In this document: positions 48,063 through 57,342 of the stretch, piece by piece | Layout: the number at the start of each line of letters is the position of its first letter | Numbering within the stretch: position 1 is the first letter of the stretch | Assembly: GCF_003151255.1 (NCBI RefSeq) | Contig: NZ_CP029481.1 | Location: 558,001 to 622,000 of the forward strand | Origin: Microvirga sp. 17 mud 1-3 | GTDB lineage: Bacteria; Pseudomonadota; Alphaproteobacteria; Rhizobiales; Beijerinckiaceae | Direction of reading: 5' to 3' | Length of the DNA: 64,000 bases | The notes under the pieces: model-generated | The model's input: the letters and a program-made list of their open reading frames with translations, nothing else | Databases searched by the model: none | What the model was told of the DNA's origin: nothing | Position numbers and translations under genes: made by a program

Positions 48063-48584
48063 TCATGGACCGGTTTTGCGATGACGAATTCGAGAGGAGC
48101 CCAGGATCTGCTCCAGGGTGATGGGGCGGTAATCCCACGCGTCGACGCCCACGTCGAACTGGCGGGTCTGGGGTTTCAGCTTGCCATGCGAGTGGCCGTG
48201 CAGGTCGATCCAGCCGCGCCCCATGTTCTTCCAGGTGCGGAAGGCATAATGGCAGAGAACCAGGCCGTAGCCCTCCAGCTGGAGCTCCGCATAGGCCTGC
48301 ACGCTCGCCCAGTCCTTGGCGGCGAGCGTGTCGGGCCCGTCATTGTTGCCGGTGATCAGATGCTTGCGCCCGTGAAGCCGGGCGAGCAGTTCCTCGATGC
48401 GGCCCGGCCTGACGTGCAGCGCAAAGTCACCGAGGTGCCAGATCTCGTCCTGCGGGCCCACGGTCTCGTTCCAGCGCTCGATCAGGGCCTCGTCGTGCTC
48501 AGGGATATTCGCGAAGGGCCGCCTGTCGATCCTGAGCACCCGCGGGTCGCCGAAATGGGTGTCGCTGGTGAAGAAGACCGTCAC
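48063..48584 (-). CDS. Calcineurin-like metallophosphoesterase
   Basis: A 173-residue two-metal phosphoesterase; substrate unknown. All family motifs are present: SDTHFGD (about 7-13), WHLGDFAL, TGNNDGPD, CHYAFRTW and DLHGHSHGKL. It starts at GTG 48584. It is the last of a minus-strand run comF-grxC-nitrilase-DUF1178-this gene, and follows DUF1178 by 17 bases. Confidence 0.87.
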   Translation of the reverse strand: MTVFFTSDTHFGDPRVLRIDRRPFANIPEHDEALIERWNETVGPQDEIWHLGDFALHVRPGRIEELLARLHGRKHLITGNNDGPDTLAAKDWASVQAYAELQLEGYGLVLCHYAFRTWKNMGRGWIDLHGHSHGKLKPQTRQFDVGVDAWDYRPITLEQILGSSRIRHRKTGP

Positions 48585-48601
48585 GACGCCGGCGCAGCCG
48601 C

Positions 48602-49048
48602 CTAGTTCCGGTCGTCGGGAACGAGCGGCAGGGGCAGCACGTCGATGCCCTCCTCGATGAGAGCGCGGGCTTCGGCCGGCTCAGCCTCCCCGTAGATCGC
48701 GCGCTCCTCGGCCTCGCCGTAATGGATCTTGCGGGCCTCCTCGGCGAAGGCCTTTCCGACATTTTCCGAGTTCTGCATCACATGCTCGCGCACGGCGCGG
48801 ATCATGGCGCGGATCTGCCGCTCCTTGTCGGACAGCATGGCGACCGCCTGCGGCTCCGGCGCGGAGGGCAGGGCGGCCTTGTCGGTCCGGCCGACGGAGG
48901 GCGCCATGATCTGCTTCTCCACCTTGTTCGACTGGCAATAGGGGCAGGTCACGAGGCCGCGCGTGCGCTGCGCCTCATAGGCCTCGCTCGAAGGAAACCA
49001 GCTTTCGAATTCGTGGGCCTGGTCGCAGGCCAGAGCGTACTTGATCAT
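48602..49048 (-). CDS. DUF1178 family protein
   Basis: A 148-residue cytoplasmic protein of the DUF1178 family, widespread in alphaproteobacteria and of unknown function. The N-terminal zinc-ribbon-like part has MIKYALACDQAHEFESWF and VTCPYCQSNKVEKQIMAPSV; one Cys lies in the first segment and a CXXC in the second. A C-terminal helical region includes GKAFAEEARKIHYGEAEERAIYG. A GAAGAGGA ribosome site precedes ATG 49048. Confidence 0.88.
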   Translation of the reverse strand: MIKYALACDQAHEFESWFPSSEAYEAQRTRGLVTCPYCQSNKVEKQIMAPSVGRTDKAALPSAPEPQAVAMLSDKERQIRAMIRAVREHVMQNSENVGKAFAEEARKIHYGEAEERAIYGEAEPAEARALIEEGIDVLPLPLVPDDRN

Positions 49049-49129
49049 GTCCTCTTCAAGATGGGGGCAATGTCATCCTTGTCCAAGAGCGCAAGTCGGG
49101 CCTGAATGCAAGCCGAGGAAACGGACCGC

Positions 49130-49993
49130 TCAGGCATTGGCGGCTCGCCGCTCGGGCGCCGCGGAGACGATCTCCACGCCGAAGGAGCGGGCATTCTTGA
49201 GGGTCGGGATGCGCCCGCGCGCATCGGCCACCAAGCCGACATCGATCTCGGCCAGGATCACGCTGGGCTCGGTGCCGGCTTCCGCCAGCACCCGTCCCCA
49301 CGGGTCCACGATGAGCGAATGCCCGAAGGTCTCGCGCCCGTCCTCATGCATGCCGCCCTGCGCGGCCGAGATCATGAAGGAGCCGGTCTCGATGGCCCGG
49401 GCCCGGTGCAGCACGTGCCAATGGGCCTCGCCGGTCTGTTTCGTGAAGCAGGCGGGGGCTGACAGGAATGCGGCGCCGTTCTCGGCGAGAGCCCGGTAAA
49501 GGGCCGCGAAGCGCACGTCGTAGCAGATGGTCAGGCCGAGATAGCCCCACGGGGTCTCGGCGAGGACGGCCTTGTCGCCGCCCGTATAGGTGGCCGATTC
49601 CCGCCAGCTCTCGCCATTCGGCAGGTCCACATCGAAGAGGTGCACCTTGTCGTAGGAGGTGACGAGCTCGCCGTCCCGGCCGATCAGGAAGGCACGGTTG
49701 GCGATCCTGTCGCCCTCTTTTACGGCGATGGAGCCGATCTGGATGACGATGCCGCGCTCCCGGGCCACCTCGCGAAGGGCCGCGAGGGTCGGGTCCCGGT
49801 CCTGCGGGCCGACCTTGTCGAAGAGGGCCTTTCGGTCGCGGTCCACCAGGGATGTCATTTCCGGGGTCTGGACGAAATCGGCGCCCTTGCCGGCCGCCTC
49901 CCGCACCAGGGCGACGGCCGCGTCGCGGTTGGCCAGGACGTCGCGCCCGGAGCGCATCTGCACGCAGGCGGCGGTGAAGCGGGAAGCGGTCAT
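49130..49993 (-). CDS. Carbon-nitrogen hydrolase (Nit2/omega-amidase-like)
   Basis: A 287-residue nitrilase-superfamily amidase. The catalytic triad is visible as Glu45 (TPEMTSL), Lys116 (YDKVHLFDVDLP) and Cys157 (GLTICYDVRFAALYR). The motifs match the Nit1/Nit2 branch, whose members hydrolyse deaminated glutathione or alpha-keto-amides. Its place next to glutaredoxin fits a glutathione-linked role, by inference. It has a GGAG ribosome site and follows grxC by 17 bases. Confidence 0.88.
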   Translation of the reverse strand: MTASRFTAACVQMRSGRDVLANRDAAVALVREAAGKGADFVQTPEMTSLVDRDRKALFDKVGPQDRDPTLAALREVARERGIVIQIGSIAVKEGDRIANRAFLIGRDGELVTSYDKVHLFDVDLPNGESWRESATYTGGDKAVLAETPWGYLGLTICYDVRFAALYRALAENGAAFLSAPACFTKQTGEAHWHVLHRARAIETGSFMISAAQGGMHEDGRETFGHSLIVDPWGRVLAEAGTEPSVILAEIDVGLVADARGRIPTLKNARSFGVEIVSAAPERRAANA

Positions 49994-50010
49994 GGGATTC
50001 TCGATCTCCG

Positions 50011-50268
50011 TCAGGCCTGCAATAAGGCCTCAAGCCGGCCCTTCTCGTCCAGAGCATAAAGATCGTCGCAGCCGCCCACATGGCGCTCGCCGATGAAGAT
50101 CTGCGGCACGGTGGTGCGCCCGCCGGCCTTCTGGACCATCTCGGCGCGCTTTTCCGGCTCTTCCTCGATATCGATCTCCGTGTAGGCGGCGCCTTTCTCG
50201 TCAAGAAGTCGCTTGGCGGCGGCGCAATAGGGGCACCAGCTCTTGGAGTAGATCGTGATCGGGGGCAT
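50011..50268 (-). CDS. grxC: Glutaredoxin 3
   Basis: An 85-residue dithiol glutaredoxin that reduces disulfides with glutathione. The active site is SWCPYCAAAK (Cys12 and Cys15), followed by TVPQIFIG (cis-Pro) and the GGCDDLYAL glutathione-binding segment. ATG 50268 begins directly before the thioredoxin fold. It lies between comF and the nitrilase gene; the cluster order is common in Rhizobiales. Confidence 0.94.
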   Translation of the reverse strand: MPPITIYSKSWCPYCAAAKRLLDEKGAAYTEIDIEEEPEKRAEMVQKAGGRTTVPQIFIGERHVGGCDDLYALDEKGRLEALLQA

Positions 50269-50309
50269 GGCGGACCTTTCATTGAGGGTGCCCTGCATAT
50301 AGGTGCCCT

Positions 50310-51092
50310 TCATGCTTCCGTCACGACCCGCGCGAATGCCAGCACGTCGACCGCGGCGGCGCCGGCGCGCAGGAGCGCTCGCGCGGCCGCATTCGCGGTG
50401 GCGCCGGTGGTGAGCACGTCGTCCACGAGCAGGACCCTCCGGCCCTTGAGCCGCGCCCGCGCCCCGGCCGGGACCAGGAAGGCGCCCTGGAGGTTCTCCT
50501 GCCGCTGCGCCCGGGTCAGGCCCACCTGCTGCCGGGTCCGCTTCACGCGGGCGAGAAGGAAGGGATCGCAGGGGACGCCGCTCGTCCGGGCGACGACGCT
50601 CGCCAGCGCCATGGCCTGGTTGAAGCGCCGCCGCCACAGGCGCCAGCGGTGGAGCGGGACCGGGACGATGATGTCGGCCTCGCCGAGAAGCTCTGCTCCG
50701 GCCTGGGCCATCATCCGGCCCATCGCCCGGGCGAGTTCCGGCCGGTCGCTGTATTTGAGCCGGTGCACCAGTGCGCTCGCGGTCCCGTCATAGCGCGCCA
50801 CCGCCCGGGCGCGCTCGAAGACCGGCGGGTCCGCGATGGCGGCGGGCGAGAGCAGGGGCTGACCCAGATCGACCGGGAACGGGGTGCCGAGCCGCTCGCA
50901 ATAGGGCCGCGCGATGAAGCCGATCCCGGACCAGCAGGCGGCGCACAGGGCATGAGGCTCTCCCGTCGCGCCGCCGCAGGCGATGCAGGCAGGCGGATAG
51001 AGAAGGCCGAGCATCGCCTCCTTCAGGCCGTCCATGGTCCGGCGGCAGGCCGGTCCGGCCCACTGCCGCAGGCGCTTTGCGACATCCGTCAT
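50310..51092 (-). CDS. ComF family phosphoribosyltransferase-like protein
   Basis: A 260-residue ComF protein. The N-terminus carries a zinc ribbon of two Cys pairs (CIACGG, CAACW plus YCERLG). The C-terminal half is a type I PRTase fold with VLLVDDVLTTGATANAAARALLRAGAA (PRPP loop). ComF is required for DNA uptake in competent species but is found widely where competence is unknown; the role is unclear. It starts the minus-strand cluster and diverges from the methyltransferase gene. Confidence 0.88.
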   Translation of the reverse strand: MTDVAKRLRQWAGPACRRTMDGLKEAMLGLLYPPACIACGGATGEPHALCAACWSGIGFIARPYCERLGTPFPVDLGQPLLSPAAIADPPVFERARAVARYDGTASALVHRLKYSDRPELARAMGRMMAQAGAELLGEADIIVPVPLHRWRLWRRRFNQAMALASVVARTSGVPCDPFLLARVKRTRQQVGLTRAQRQENLQGAFLVPAGARARLKGRRVLLVDDVLTTGATANAAARALLRAGAAAVDVLAFARVVTEA

Positions 51093-51213
51093 GGGAGAAG
51101 ACTAGCGGGGCCGGACGGCTGGGCCATCTCTCCGTGCGGAGGGGGCGGGCCGTTTCGGGCCGGCTTGCGATTTCTCTTGGCTCCCGCCGCTTTGCGCGCC
51201 ATACCGGCGTTCC

Positions 51214-52095
51214 ATGACAGCTCCCCTCGTCTTCGACCGCTCCCTCGTCCGCCGCCGTCTCGCGCGGGCGCTGCGCTCGGGCTACGCGGATTTCCTGCTC
51301 GAGCGTGCCGTCGCCGATCTCGACGAGCGGCTGGCCCCAGTGCTGCGCACCTTCCCGCAGGCCCTCGACCTGGGCACGCCCACACCCGCCGCCGCCGCTC
51401 TCCTGCGCTCCACGGGCCGGGCCGGGCATGTGCTGCGCGTGGCGCCGGTTCCTGAGACAGGAAGCGTTCTGGGCGACGAGGAGCGGCTGCCGGTCGTGGC
51501 CGGGCACTTCGACCTTGCCGTGTCCCTCCTGGCCCTTCAGGGCGTCAACGACCTGCCGGGCGCCCTCGTGCAGATCCGACGCGCCCTCAAGCCCGACGGG
51601 CTCTTCCTCGGGGCGCTGCTCGGCGGCGCGACACTGACCGAGCTACGCCAGGCCTTCACCCAGGCCGAGGCGGAGCTGGAGGGAGGCGTCAGCCCTCGGG
51701 TGGCGCCCTTTGCGGATGTGCGCGATCTCGGCGGATTGCTGCAGCGGGCGGGCTTCGCGCTGCCGGTGGCGGATTCGGAGATCGTGCGGGTGCGCTACGG
51801 CGATCCTTTCGCGCTCATGCGTGACCTGCGCCAGATGGGGCTGACCAATGCCCTCGTTCACCGGCGGAAAACGCCCTTGCGCCGCGCCACGCTCATGCGG
51901 GCGGCCGCCCTCTATGCGGAGCGCTTCGCGGATCCCGACGGACGCCTGCCTGCCACCTTCGAGATCGTCTGGCTGACCGGCTGGGCGCCCCATGAGAGCC
52001 AGCAGAAACCCCTGCGCCCCGGCTCGGCGAAGATGCGCCTTGCGGATGCGCTCGGCGTGAAGGAGCGGCCGGCCGGGGACGCGCCGAAAGGCTGA
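51214..52095 (+). CDS. SAM-dependent methyltransferase (NDUFAF5/BioC-like)
   Basis: A 293-residue class I methyltransferase. Family features: FDRSLVRRRLARAL near the start, SAM-binding region ALDLGTPTPAAAALL (about 50-64) where the usual glycines are partly replaced, and HFDLAVSLLALQGVNDLPGAL. GLFLGALLGGATLTELR follows. This pattern matches the alphaproteobacterial homologues of mitochondrial NDUFAF5, an arginine hydroxylase of complex I. The activity here is inferred. Confidence 0.82.
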   Translation: MTAPLVFDRSLVRRRLARALRSGYADFLLERAVADLDERLAPVLRTFPQALDLGTPTPAAAALLRSTGRAGHVLRVAPVPETGSVLGDEERLPVVAGHFDLAVSLLALQGVNDLPGALVQIRRALKPDGLFLGALLGGATLTELRQAFTQAEAELEGGVSPRVAPFADVRDLGGLLQRAGFALPVADSEIVRVRYGDPFALMRDLRQMGLTNALVHRRKTPLRRATLMRAAALYAERFADPDGRLPATFEIVWLTGWAPHESQQKPLRPGSAKMRLADALGVKERPAGDAPKG

Positions 52096-52188
52096 GGCAC
52101 CTCTTCCTTCGGGAAACTCTTGCGGGAAGCGCTTGGGCTCCATGCGTCTCGCCCTATGTCTTTCAGGACGATCCTGGAGCATTGCCCG

Positions 52189-52554
52189 ATGAAGACCCCC
52201 GGTCCCGACCACCCGATCACGATCACGCGGAACCCGCACCGGATCCGGGTCATGCTCGGAGGTTTCATCGTGGCCGAGACGACGGAGGCGTTGACCCTGC
52301 GGGAGGCGACCCTGGAGCCGGTGCAGTACATTCCGCGCAAGGATGCCCAGATGGATCTGTTCGAGCGGACGGATCATGCCTCACACTGCCCCTACAAGGG
52401 CGATGCCGCCTATTTCACCGTCACGGCCGGGGGATTGGTGCGGGAGAACGCGGTCTGGACCTACGAGGAACCCTATCCGGCCGTGAAGGAGATTGCCGGC
52501 TATCTGGCCTTCTATCCGGAACGTGTCGACGCCATCGAGGAATTCGAGCGCTGA
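52189..52554 (+). CDS. DUF427 domain-containing protein
   Basis: A 121-residue single-domain DUF427 protein of unknown function. Family motifs seen are RIRVMLGGFIVAETTEAL, PVQYIPRKDA, HCPYKGDAAYF and WTYEEPYPAVKEIAGYLAFY. ATG 52189 (MKTPGPDHP) follows TGGAGC and fits the family length of about 100-120. It faces the convergent Mpo1-like gene 9 bases away. Confidence 0.86.
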   Translation: MKTPGPDHPITITRNPHRIRVMLGGFIVAETTEALTLREATLEPVQYIPRKDAQMDLFERTDHASHCPYKGDAAYFTVTAGGLVRENAVWTYEEPYPAVKEIAGYLAFYPERVDAIEEFER

Positions 52555-52563
52555 GGATAGGCC

Positions 52564-53064
52564 TCAGGCCGTCTCCCGATCCTGCGTATAGGCTGCCAGA
52601 TCCCGCCGCAGGCCGAGCGCCATCAGCGCCTCGGCCATGATGAACATCGGGCCGATGAAGGCCTGGAACAGGTTGTCCGTGAAGGCGGGCCGCCGGCCCT
52701 CATAGGCATGGCCGAGGAATTGCAGGGCCCAGCCGCCGATGAAGAGCACCCAGAACAGGATCCAGACGGCCCCTGACCCGAGATGGGACGTCAGCCAGCC
52801 CGCGACCAGCACCATCACGAGCGTCGCCACGGCCATGGCGAGGCCGATCGTGAGGTCGAGGGCGATCCAGCCCGCCACCGCCAGGAGCCCGACGATCCAG
52901 GCGCCGGATACCGCGTGTTCCCCCACCGGCAGCCGCCACAGGCTCAGGGCCAGGAGCAGCGAGAACACGATGGCCGGGATTCCGACAAAATGGGTCGCCC
53001 GGTTGCGATGGTCCCGGTGGTAGCCAGAATAGGCCTGGAGCTGGCGTTCGAACAGGCTGGCCAT
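52564..53064 (-). CDS. Mpo1-like / DUF962 membrane protein
   Basis: A 166-residue membrane protein of the DUF962/Mpo1 family; yeast Mpo1 is a dioxygenase in fatty-acid alpha-oxidation. The N-terminal motif FERQLQAYSGYHRDHRNRATHFVGIP with HX3H-type histidines is conserved. Four membrane segments and QFLGHAYEGRRPAF (second His) follow. ATG 53064 has a good ribosome site (AGAGGAG). Enzyme activity here is not shown. It diverges from the AlaX gene. Confidence 0.85.
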   Translation of the reverse strand: MASLFERQLQAYSGYHRDHRNRATHFVGIPAIVFSLLLALSLWRLPVGEHAVSGAWIVGLLAVAGWIALDLTIGLAMAVATLVMVLVAGWLTSHLGSGAVWILFWVLFIGGWALQFLGHAYEGRRPAFTDNLFQAFIGPMFIMAEALMALGLRRDLAAYTQDRETA

Positions 53065-53191
53065 GGTCGGCTCCTCTGGTTCCCAATATAATGTAACAGA
53101 GAGGCGGGCCAGGAAAAGTCCCCGGGCGGACGCCCGTTGCGCCGCGCAGGCCGGAGCGGCACAGTGCGCGGCTCGCCAGCGAGGAAATCTC

Positions 53192-53905
53192 ATGCGCCTG
53201 TTCTGCCAGGATCATCCGGATGTTTTCACCCTGGAGGCCGCCGTGATCGATGCGCGCCCGGGCGCCATCCTGCTGGCGCAATCCCCGGTCTTTCCGGGCG
53301 GTGGAGGGCAGCTCGCCGACAGGGCCACCCTCGCCTGGTCTCACGGCGAGGCGATGATCCTGGCCGTGCGGCCGGAGGAGCGGGGGCTTTGGCATGAGAT
53401 CGAGGGCGGGGCCGACATCCACGGCACCGTCCGGATCATGGTCGATCCGGATTTCCGCCGCCTCATGAGCGAGCTCCACACCATGGCGCATGTGGCGAAC
53501 AGCATCGTCTATCGGGAGTTCGGGGGCGCGCTCCTGACCGGCGCGCAGCTCTCAGGCGACGGGACCTTCCGGGTGGATTTCGACCTGCCGGGCGCCGATG
53601 CGGACCGCCTGCGGGCTCTCGACGGGGCCATGAACGACGTCATCCGGCAGGATCTGGCCGTGCGCGCCTTCCACATGCCATGGGACGAGGCGGCGGCCGT
53701 CCCTGGCCTCTTCCGCAGCAAGGCCGTGGCTCCGCCGCGGCAGCCGGACGGTCAGGTGCGCATCGTCGAGATTGCCGATCTCGACCGGCAGGGCTGCGGC
53801 GGCACGCATCTGTCCTCCACCGGCCAGGCGCGGCCCGTGACGGTGCTCAAGGTCGACAACAAGGGGCGGCAGAACCGGCGCCTCAAGGTCGGATTCGCGG
53901 CCTGA
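53192..53905 (+). CDS. Alanyl-tRNA editing protein (AlaX)
   Basis: A free-standing editing domain of 237 residues that should hydrolyse Ser- or Gly-mischarged tRNA-Ala. The AlaRS editing zinc motifs are complete: HTMAH (His96, His100) and CGGTH (Cys202, His206). FPGGGGQLADRATL matches the Gly-rich start of the domain. There is no aminoacylation domain, so it is a trans-editing factor. It starts with ATG 53192 behind GAGGAAATCTC and is followed by a convergent transporter gene. Confidence 0.9.
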   Translation: MRLFCQDHPDVFTLEAAVIDARPGAILLAQSPVFPGGGGQLADRATLAWSHGEAMILAVRPEERGLWHEIEGGADIHGTVRIMVDPDFRRLMSELHTMAHVANSIVYREFGGALLTGAQLSGDGTFRVDFDLPGADADRLRALDGAMNDVIRQDLAVRAFHMPWDEAAAVPGLFRSKAVAPPRQPDGQVRIVEIADLDRQGCGGTHLSSTGQARPVTVLKVDNKGRQNRRLKVGFAA

Positions 53906-53914
53906 GAGAAGCCG

Positions 53915-54838
53915 TCAGGCGGGGCGCTTCGCTTTTCCGCTGAAGGTCACGATCGCGACGCCTGCGAGCACCACGGCGCCGCCGAGGATCTCACGCCCGC
54001 CGACCCGCTCGCCGAGGAAGAGCACGGCCAGGATGGCGGTCCAGACCGGCAGGAGATAGCCCACCATCGAGGCCCGGGTGGGGCCTGCGCGCCGGATCAT
54101 ATGCATGAACATGAGCATGGGCAGGGCGGTCGCGACGATGCCGAGGGCAAGCAGGGGCGCAACGAGCGAGGGCACTGCCGCGAAGGCGTCCGGTCCCGTG
54201 ATCGCCAGGGCCAGCAGGGTGGCGGGCAGGCCTGAGCAGACCTGTTGGCCGAGGGCCAGCCGGGAAGGGTCCGCCTGCTTGATGGTGCGCACGAAAATAT
54301 TCGCGGTCGCATAGCTCAAGGTCACGGCCACCATGGCCAGGGAGCCCATCGGGCTGATCCCGCTCTGCGGGATGGCCGCAGGGCCGATGAGAACGCCCAT
54401 GCCGGCGAAGCCGACGAGGACGCCGACGAAGCGCAGGCGCGTCAGCCGCTCGTCCGGAAACAGCGCATGGGACATCACGGCCACGATGAGGGGGCCGGCG
54501 GCCTGCACCATCGCGGCGGACGCGGTGGTGATCTGGGTCAGGGCATAGGCCACGAGCACGTTGGGCAGCCAGCCGTTGAAGGTGCCGAGGACGATCCAGT
54601 TCTTCAGCTCATGCCGCTCCGGCAGGAGGCGCTTACCCTTGAGCTTGAACCAGACGGCCAGGGAGGTGGCGCCGAGGAGGCCGCGCATGGCTGCGATTGC
54701 GAAGGGGCTGAGATCGTCGCTGAGCTTGATGAACAGGAAGCCGCTCGCCCACAGGATCGAGCAGCCGAGGAGGTGGGACACCAGAAAGCTCTGGCTCACG
54801 GCCGGGGAGGGCGCAGCGGCCTGTACGGAGCCCGACAT
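53915..54838 (-). CDS. EamA-family (DMT) transporter
   Basis: A 307-residue, ten-helix DMT exporter with two EamA repeats (about 20-150 and 165-300). Family features are LSDDLSPFAIAAMRGLLGATSLAVWFKLKG and RRAGPTRASMVGYLLPVWTAILAVLFLGERVG. Substrate is unknown. It starts 10 bases before the mutT stop, so the two form a short operon. It is a distinct protein from the EamA gene at 29965. Confidence 0.85.
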   Translation of the reverse strand: MSGSVQAAAPSPAVSQSFLVSHLLGCSILWASGFLFIKLSDDLSPFAIAAMRGLLGATSLAVWFKLKGKRLLPERHELKNWIVLGTFNGWLPNVLVAYALTQITTASAAMVQAAGPLIVAVMSHALFPDERLTRLRFVGVLVGFAGMGVLIGPAAIPQSGISPMGSLAMVAVTLSYATANIFVRTIKQADPSRLALGQQVCSGLPATLLALAITGPDAFAAVPSLVAPLLALGIVATALPMLMFMHMIRRAGPTRASMVGYLLPVWTAILAVLFLGERVGGREILGGAVVLAGVAIVTFSGKAKRPA

Positions 54839-54848
54839 GATGAGAACC

Positions 54849-55304
54849 TCAGGCGCCGAGGAGATCGACGAGAAACGGGATCAGCGGCTCGTCCGCCGGC
54901 GGCATCGGATAGGCGCGCAGCTCCTGGGGCTTCACCCATTTCAGGGCCTGTCCCTCGAGGGACTGCACGAACCCTTCCCAGCGGCGGCAGATATAGAGCG
55001 GCATCAGGAGATGAAAGCTCTCATAGGCGTGGCTCGCGAAGGTTAGGGGCGCAAGGCAGGCCTCCTTCACGGTGATGCCGAGTTCCTCATGCAGCTCGCG
55101 GATCAGGGTCTCCTCGGGCCGCTCGCCGGGCTCCACCTTGCCGCCCGGAAATTCCCAAAGCCCCGCCAGCTGCTTCCCCTCCGGGCGCTGCGCCAGGAGG
55201 ATGCGGTTGTCCGTGTCCACGAGGGCGACGGCGACGACGAGGGTGAGCTTGAGCGAGGACACGTTCGTTCCATTCGGCGGGGCCGGACGGGCCCGGCCTG
55301 ACAT
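54849..55304 (-). CDS. mutT: Nudix hydrolase MutT (8-oxo-dGTP diphosphatase-like)
   Basis: Cleans oxidised nucleotides from the pool. A protein of about 151 residues with the Nudix box GX5EX7REUXEEXGU intact (GGKVEPGERPEETLIRELHEELG, about 44-66 counting from ATG 55304) and LLAQRPEGKQLAGLWEFPG, typical of MutT. The start could also be a GTG (NVSSLK) 14 codons later. It precedes the EamA gene. Confidence 0.88.
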   Translation of the reverse strand: MSGRARPAPPNGTNVSSLKLTLVVAVALVDTDNRILLAQRPEGKQLAGLWEFPGGKVEPGERPEETLIRELHEELGITVKEACLAPLTFASHAYESFHLLMPLYICRRWEGFVQSLEGQALKWVKPQELRAYPMPPADEPLIPFLVDLLGA

Positions 55305-55421
55305 CTGCAAGGCGCCTCTCATACCCTGCTTTGCCCCGCGCGCGAACCGATTTGCACGGCTTGATGAACGTGACGTTACGGTATATCCGAAAAGATAAAA
55401 ATCATAATTCCGGAGGAAACC

Positions 55422-55799
55422 ATGACACTGCTTGCACGGGTAGCCCCCGTTCTATGGGGGCTTGGCCTTGCGGCCGTCTGCACGCCGGCTGCCGCGGAGT
55501 GCGAGGCGGCCGCCGTCCCGATCAATTCGGCCGATTTCGAAGGGACCGGAACCTTGAAGGTGAGGGCCGGGACGGGCTGCCGGTTCAGCATCGGCAACGT
55601 TCCGGGCGTGGTCCAGAAAACCAGGATCGTCCAGGCGCCAAAGAGCGGAAAAGCGGGCGTGATCGGCCTCATCCCCTTTTATGCCGCCTCGCACGGCTAC
55701 AGGGGATCCGACGAATTCGCCTATGAGATTACCGGGTTCGACCAGTATGGCGGCCCCATGAACGTGACCGTCACGTGGAAGGTGACGGTCATACCGTAA
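55422..55799 (+). CDS. Small secreted protein, Ig-like fold
   Basis: A 125-residue exported protein. The signal peptide (LWGLGLAAVCTPAAAEC) ends at about residue 26. The mature part is beta-rich with two Cys and ends with the segment GYRGSDEFAYEITGFDQYGG, the type seen in bacterial cadherin-like/Ig-like repeats. A strong ribosome site (CCGGAGGAAACC) precedes the ATG; the 45 bases before it are A+T-rich. Function is unknown. It is inserted between the minus-strand argJ and mutT, which suggests local insertion. Confidence 0.6.
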   Translation: MTLLARVAPVLWGLGLAAVCTPAAAECEAAAVPINSADFEGTGTLKVRAGTGCRFSIGNVPGVVQKTRIVQAPKSGKAGVIGLIPFYAASHGYRGSDEFAYEITGFDQYGGPMNVTVTWKVTVIP

Positions 55800-55811
55800 G
55801 GGCGGGCCGCC

Positions 55812-57053
55812 TCAGCTCCGGTAATCGCCATTGATCTCCACATAGGCCTTGGTGAGGTCGCAGGTCCACACGGTGGACTCGCCGCGGCCGAGGCCGAGAT
55901 CGACCCGGATCGTGATGTCATCGCCCTTCATGTAGGTGGAGGTCCGGGCCTCGTCGTAATCCGGGTCCCGGGCGCCCTTCACGGCAACGCGGATGTCGCC
56001 GAACCAGATCGCGAGCTTGTCGCGCTCCGCCGGCTCGCCGGCCTTGCCGACCGCCATCACGACGCGGCCCCAATTGGCGTCCTCGCCGGCCACAGCGGTT
56101 TTCACGAGGGGCGAGTTGGCGATCGCCATGGCGATGCGCTTCGCCGAGGTGGCGCCGGTGGCGCCGGTCACCTTCACGGTCACGAACTTGCGCGCCCCTT
56201 CGCCGTCCCGCGCCACCTGCCGGGCAAGGTCGCAGAGCAGGCTCTCGAGGGCCTGCCGGAATTCCTTCAGGCGGCGGTCGCTCGGCAGCGCGATGGACGG
56301 CGCGCCCCGCTTGGCGGCGGCGCCGGTGGCGAAGAACAGGAGCGTATCCGAGGTCGAGGTGTCGCTGTCGACCGTCACGCAGTTGAAGCTCTTGTCGGCG
56401 CCCTTCTTGAGCAGGGCCTGCAGGACCGGCGCCGCGAGCGGCGCATCCGTGAAGACGAAGGACAGCATGGTGGCCATGTCGGGAGCAATCATGCCCGCGC
56501 CCTTGGCGATGCCATTGATGGTGACCTCCACGCCCCCGATGGTGGCCGTGCGGGTCGCGACCTTCGGGAAGGTGTCGGTGGTCATGATGGCCTTCGCGGC
56601 ATCGACCCAGGCCTTCGGGGTCGCCTTCTGCTCGCAGGTCTCCAGCACGCCCGCGAATTTCGAGGCATCGAGCGGCTCGCCGATCACGCCCGTCGAGGCG
56701 ATGAAGACCTGGGAGGCGCGGCAGCCCGCCGCCTTGGCGGCGATGTCGGCCGTGAGCTTCACGGCTTCCGCGCCCTTCCGGCCCGTGAAGGCGTTGGCGT
56801 TGCCGGAATTCACCACGAGCGCCCGAGCGACGCCCTTCTCCAGGTTCTTGCGGCACCAGTCCACCGGGGCCGACGGGCATTTCGAACGGGTGAAGACCCC
56901 TGCCACGGTCGTCTCCTTGGCGAGGGCCACGTAGAGCACGTCTGTCCGGTTCTTGTATCGGATCCCGGCTTCCGCCGTAGCAATCCTGACGCCCTCGATC
57001 TCGGGAAGCGTGGGATAGGACTTGGGCGCCAGCGGCGAGACGGTCTTGGACAT
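55812..57053 (-). CDS. argJ: Bifunctional glutamate N-acetyltransferase/amino-acid acetyltransferase
   Basis: Transfers acetyl from N-acetylornithine to glutamate in the cyclic arginine pathway. The 413-residue precursor self-cleaves before the Thr of [17 protein letters not shown] (Thr195), giving alpha and beta chains. Other motifs: [16 protein letters not shown] and [15 protein letters not shown]. ATG 57053 ([14 protein letters not shown]) fits the family. Gene order argJ next to parvulin and secA is conserved in Rhizobiales. Confidence 0.96.
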   Translation of the reverse strand: MSKTVSPLAPKSYPTLPEIEGVRIATAEAGIRYKNRTDVLYVALAKETTVAGVFTRSKCPSAPVDWCRKNLEKGVARALVVNSGNANAFTGRKGAEAVKLTADIAAKAAGCRASQVFIASTGVIGEPLDASKFAGVLETCEQKATPKAWVDAAKAIMTTDTFPKVATRTATIGGVEVTINGIAKGAGMIAPDMATMLSFVFTDAPLAAPVLQALLKKGADKSFNCVTVDSDTSTSDTLLFFATGAAAKRGAPSIALPSDRRLKEFRQALESLLCDLARQVARDGEGARKFVTVKVTGATGATSAKRIAMAIANSPLVKTAVAGEDANWGRVVMAVGKAGEPAERDKLAIWFGDIRVAVKGARDPDYDEARTSTYMKGDDITIRVDLGLGRGESTVWTCDLTKAYVEINGDYRS

Positions 57054-57296
57054 GGAGGGACCCGGAAAAATGTGGAGAAAAAAGGCCTCAGCGACCGGCG
57101 ACCTGTGGCTTTCCAAGGCTTTTTGTCAAGCCCGCGTTTCGTCGGGAGAGGTCCGCGGTGCCCACCCGCGGATGGAACGGCCGATTCCTCCCGCCGCTGA
57201 CCCGACTGGCAAAAGGGAGACTTCCTCAAGCAACCGAAGGCCGAGCCCGGCGCTCCATCGTCCCGTCGACCGGCAGTCCAGCTCCCAAAACGAAAA

Positions 57297-57319
57297 GGGG
57301 CGGCCTTTCGGGCCGCCCC
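57297..57319 (-). terminator. Rho-independent terminator after the parvulin gene
   Basis: On the minus strand GGGGCGGCC and GGCCGCCCC pair around CGAAA, followed by TTTT, 24 bases beyond the stop codon. Confidence 0.8.
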
Positions 57320-57342
57320 CTGTTGCCTCGATCCCTTAAAAA

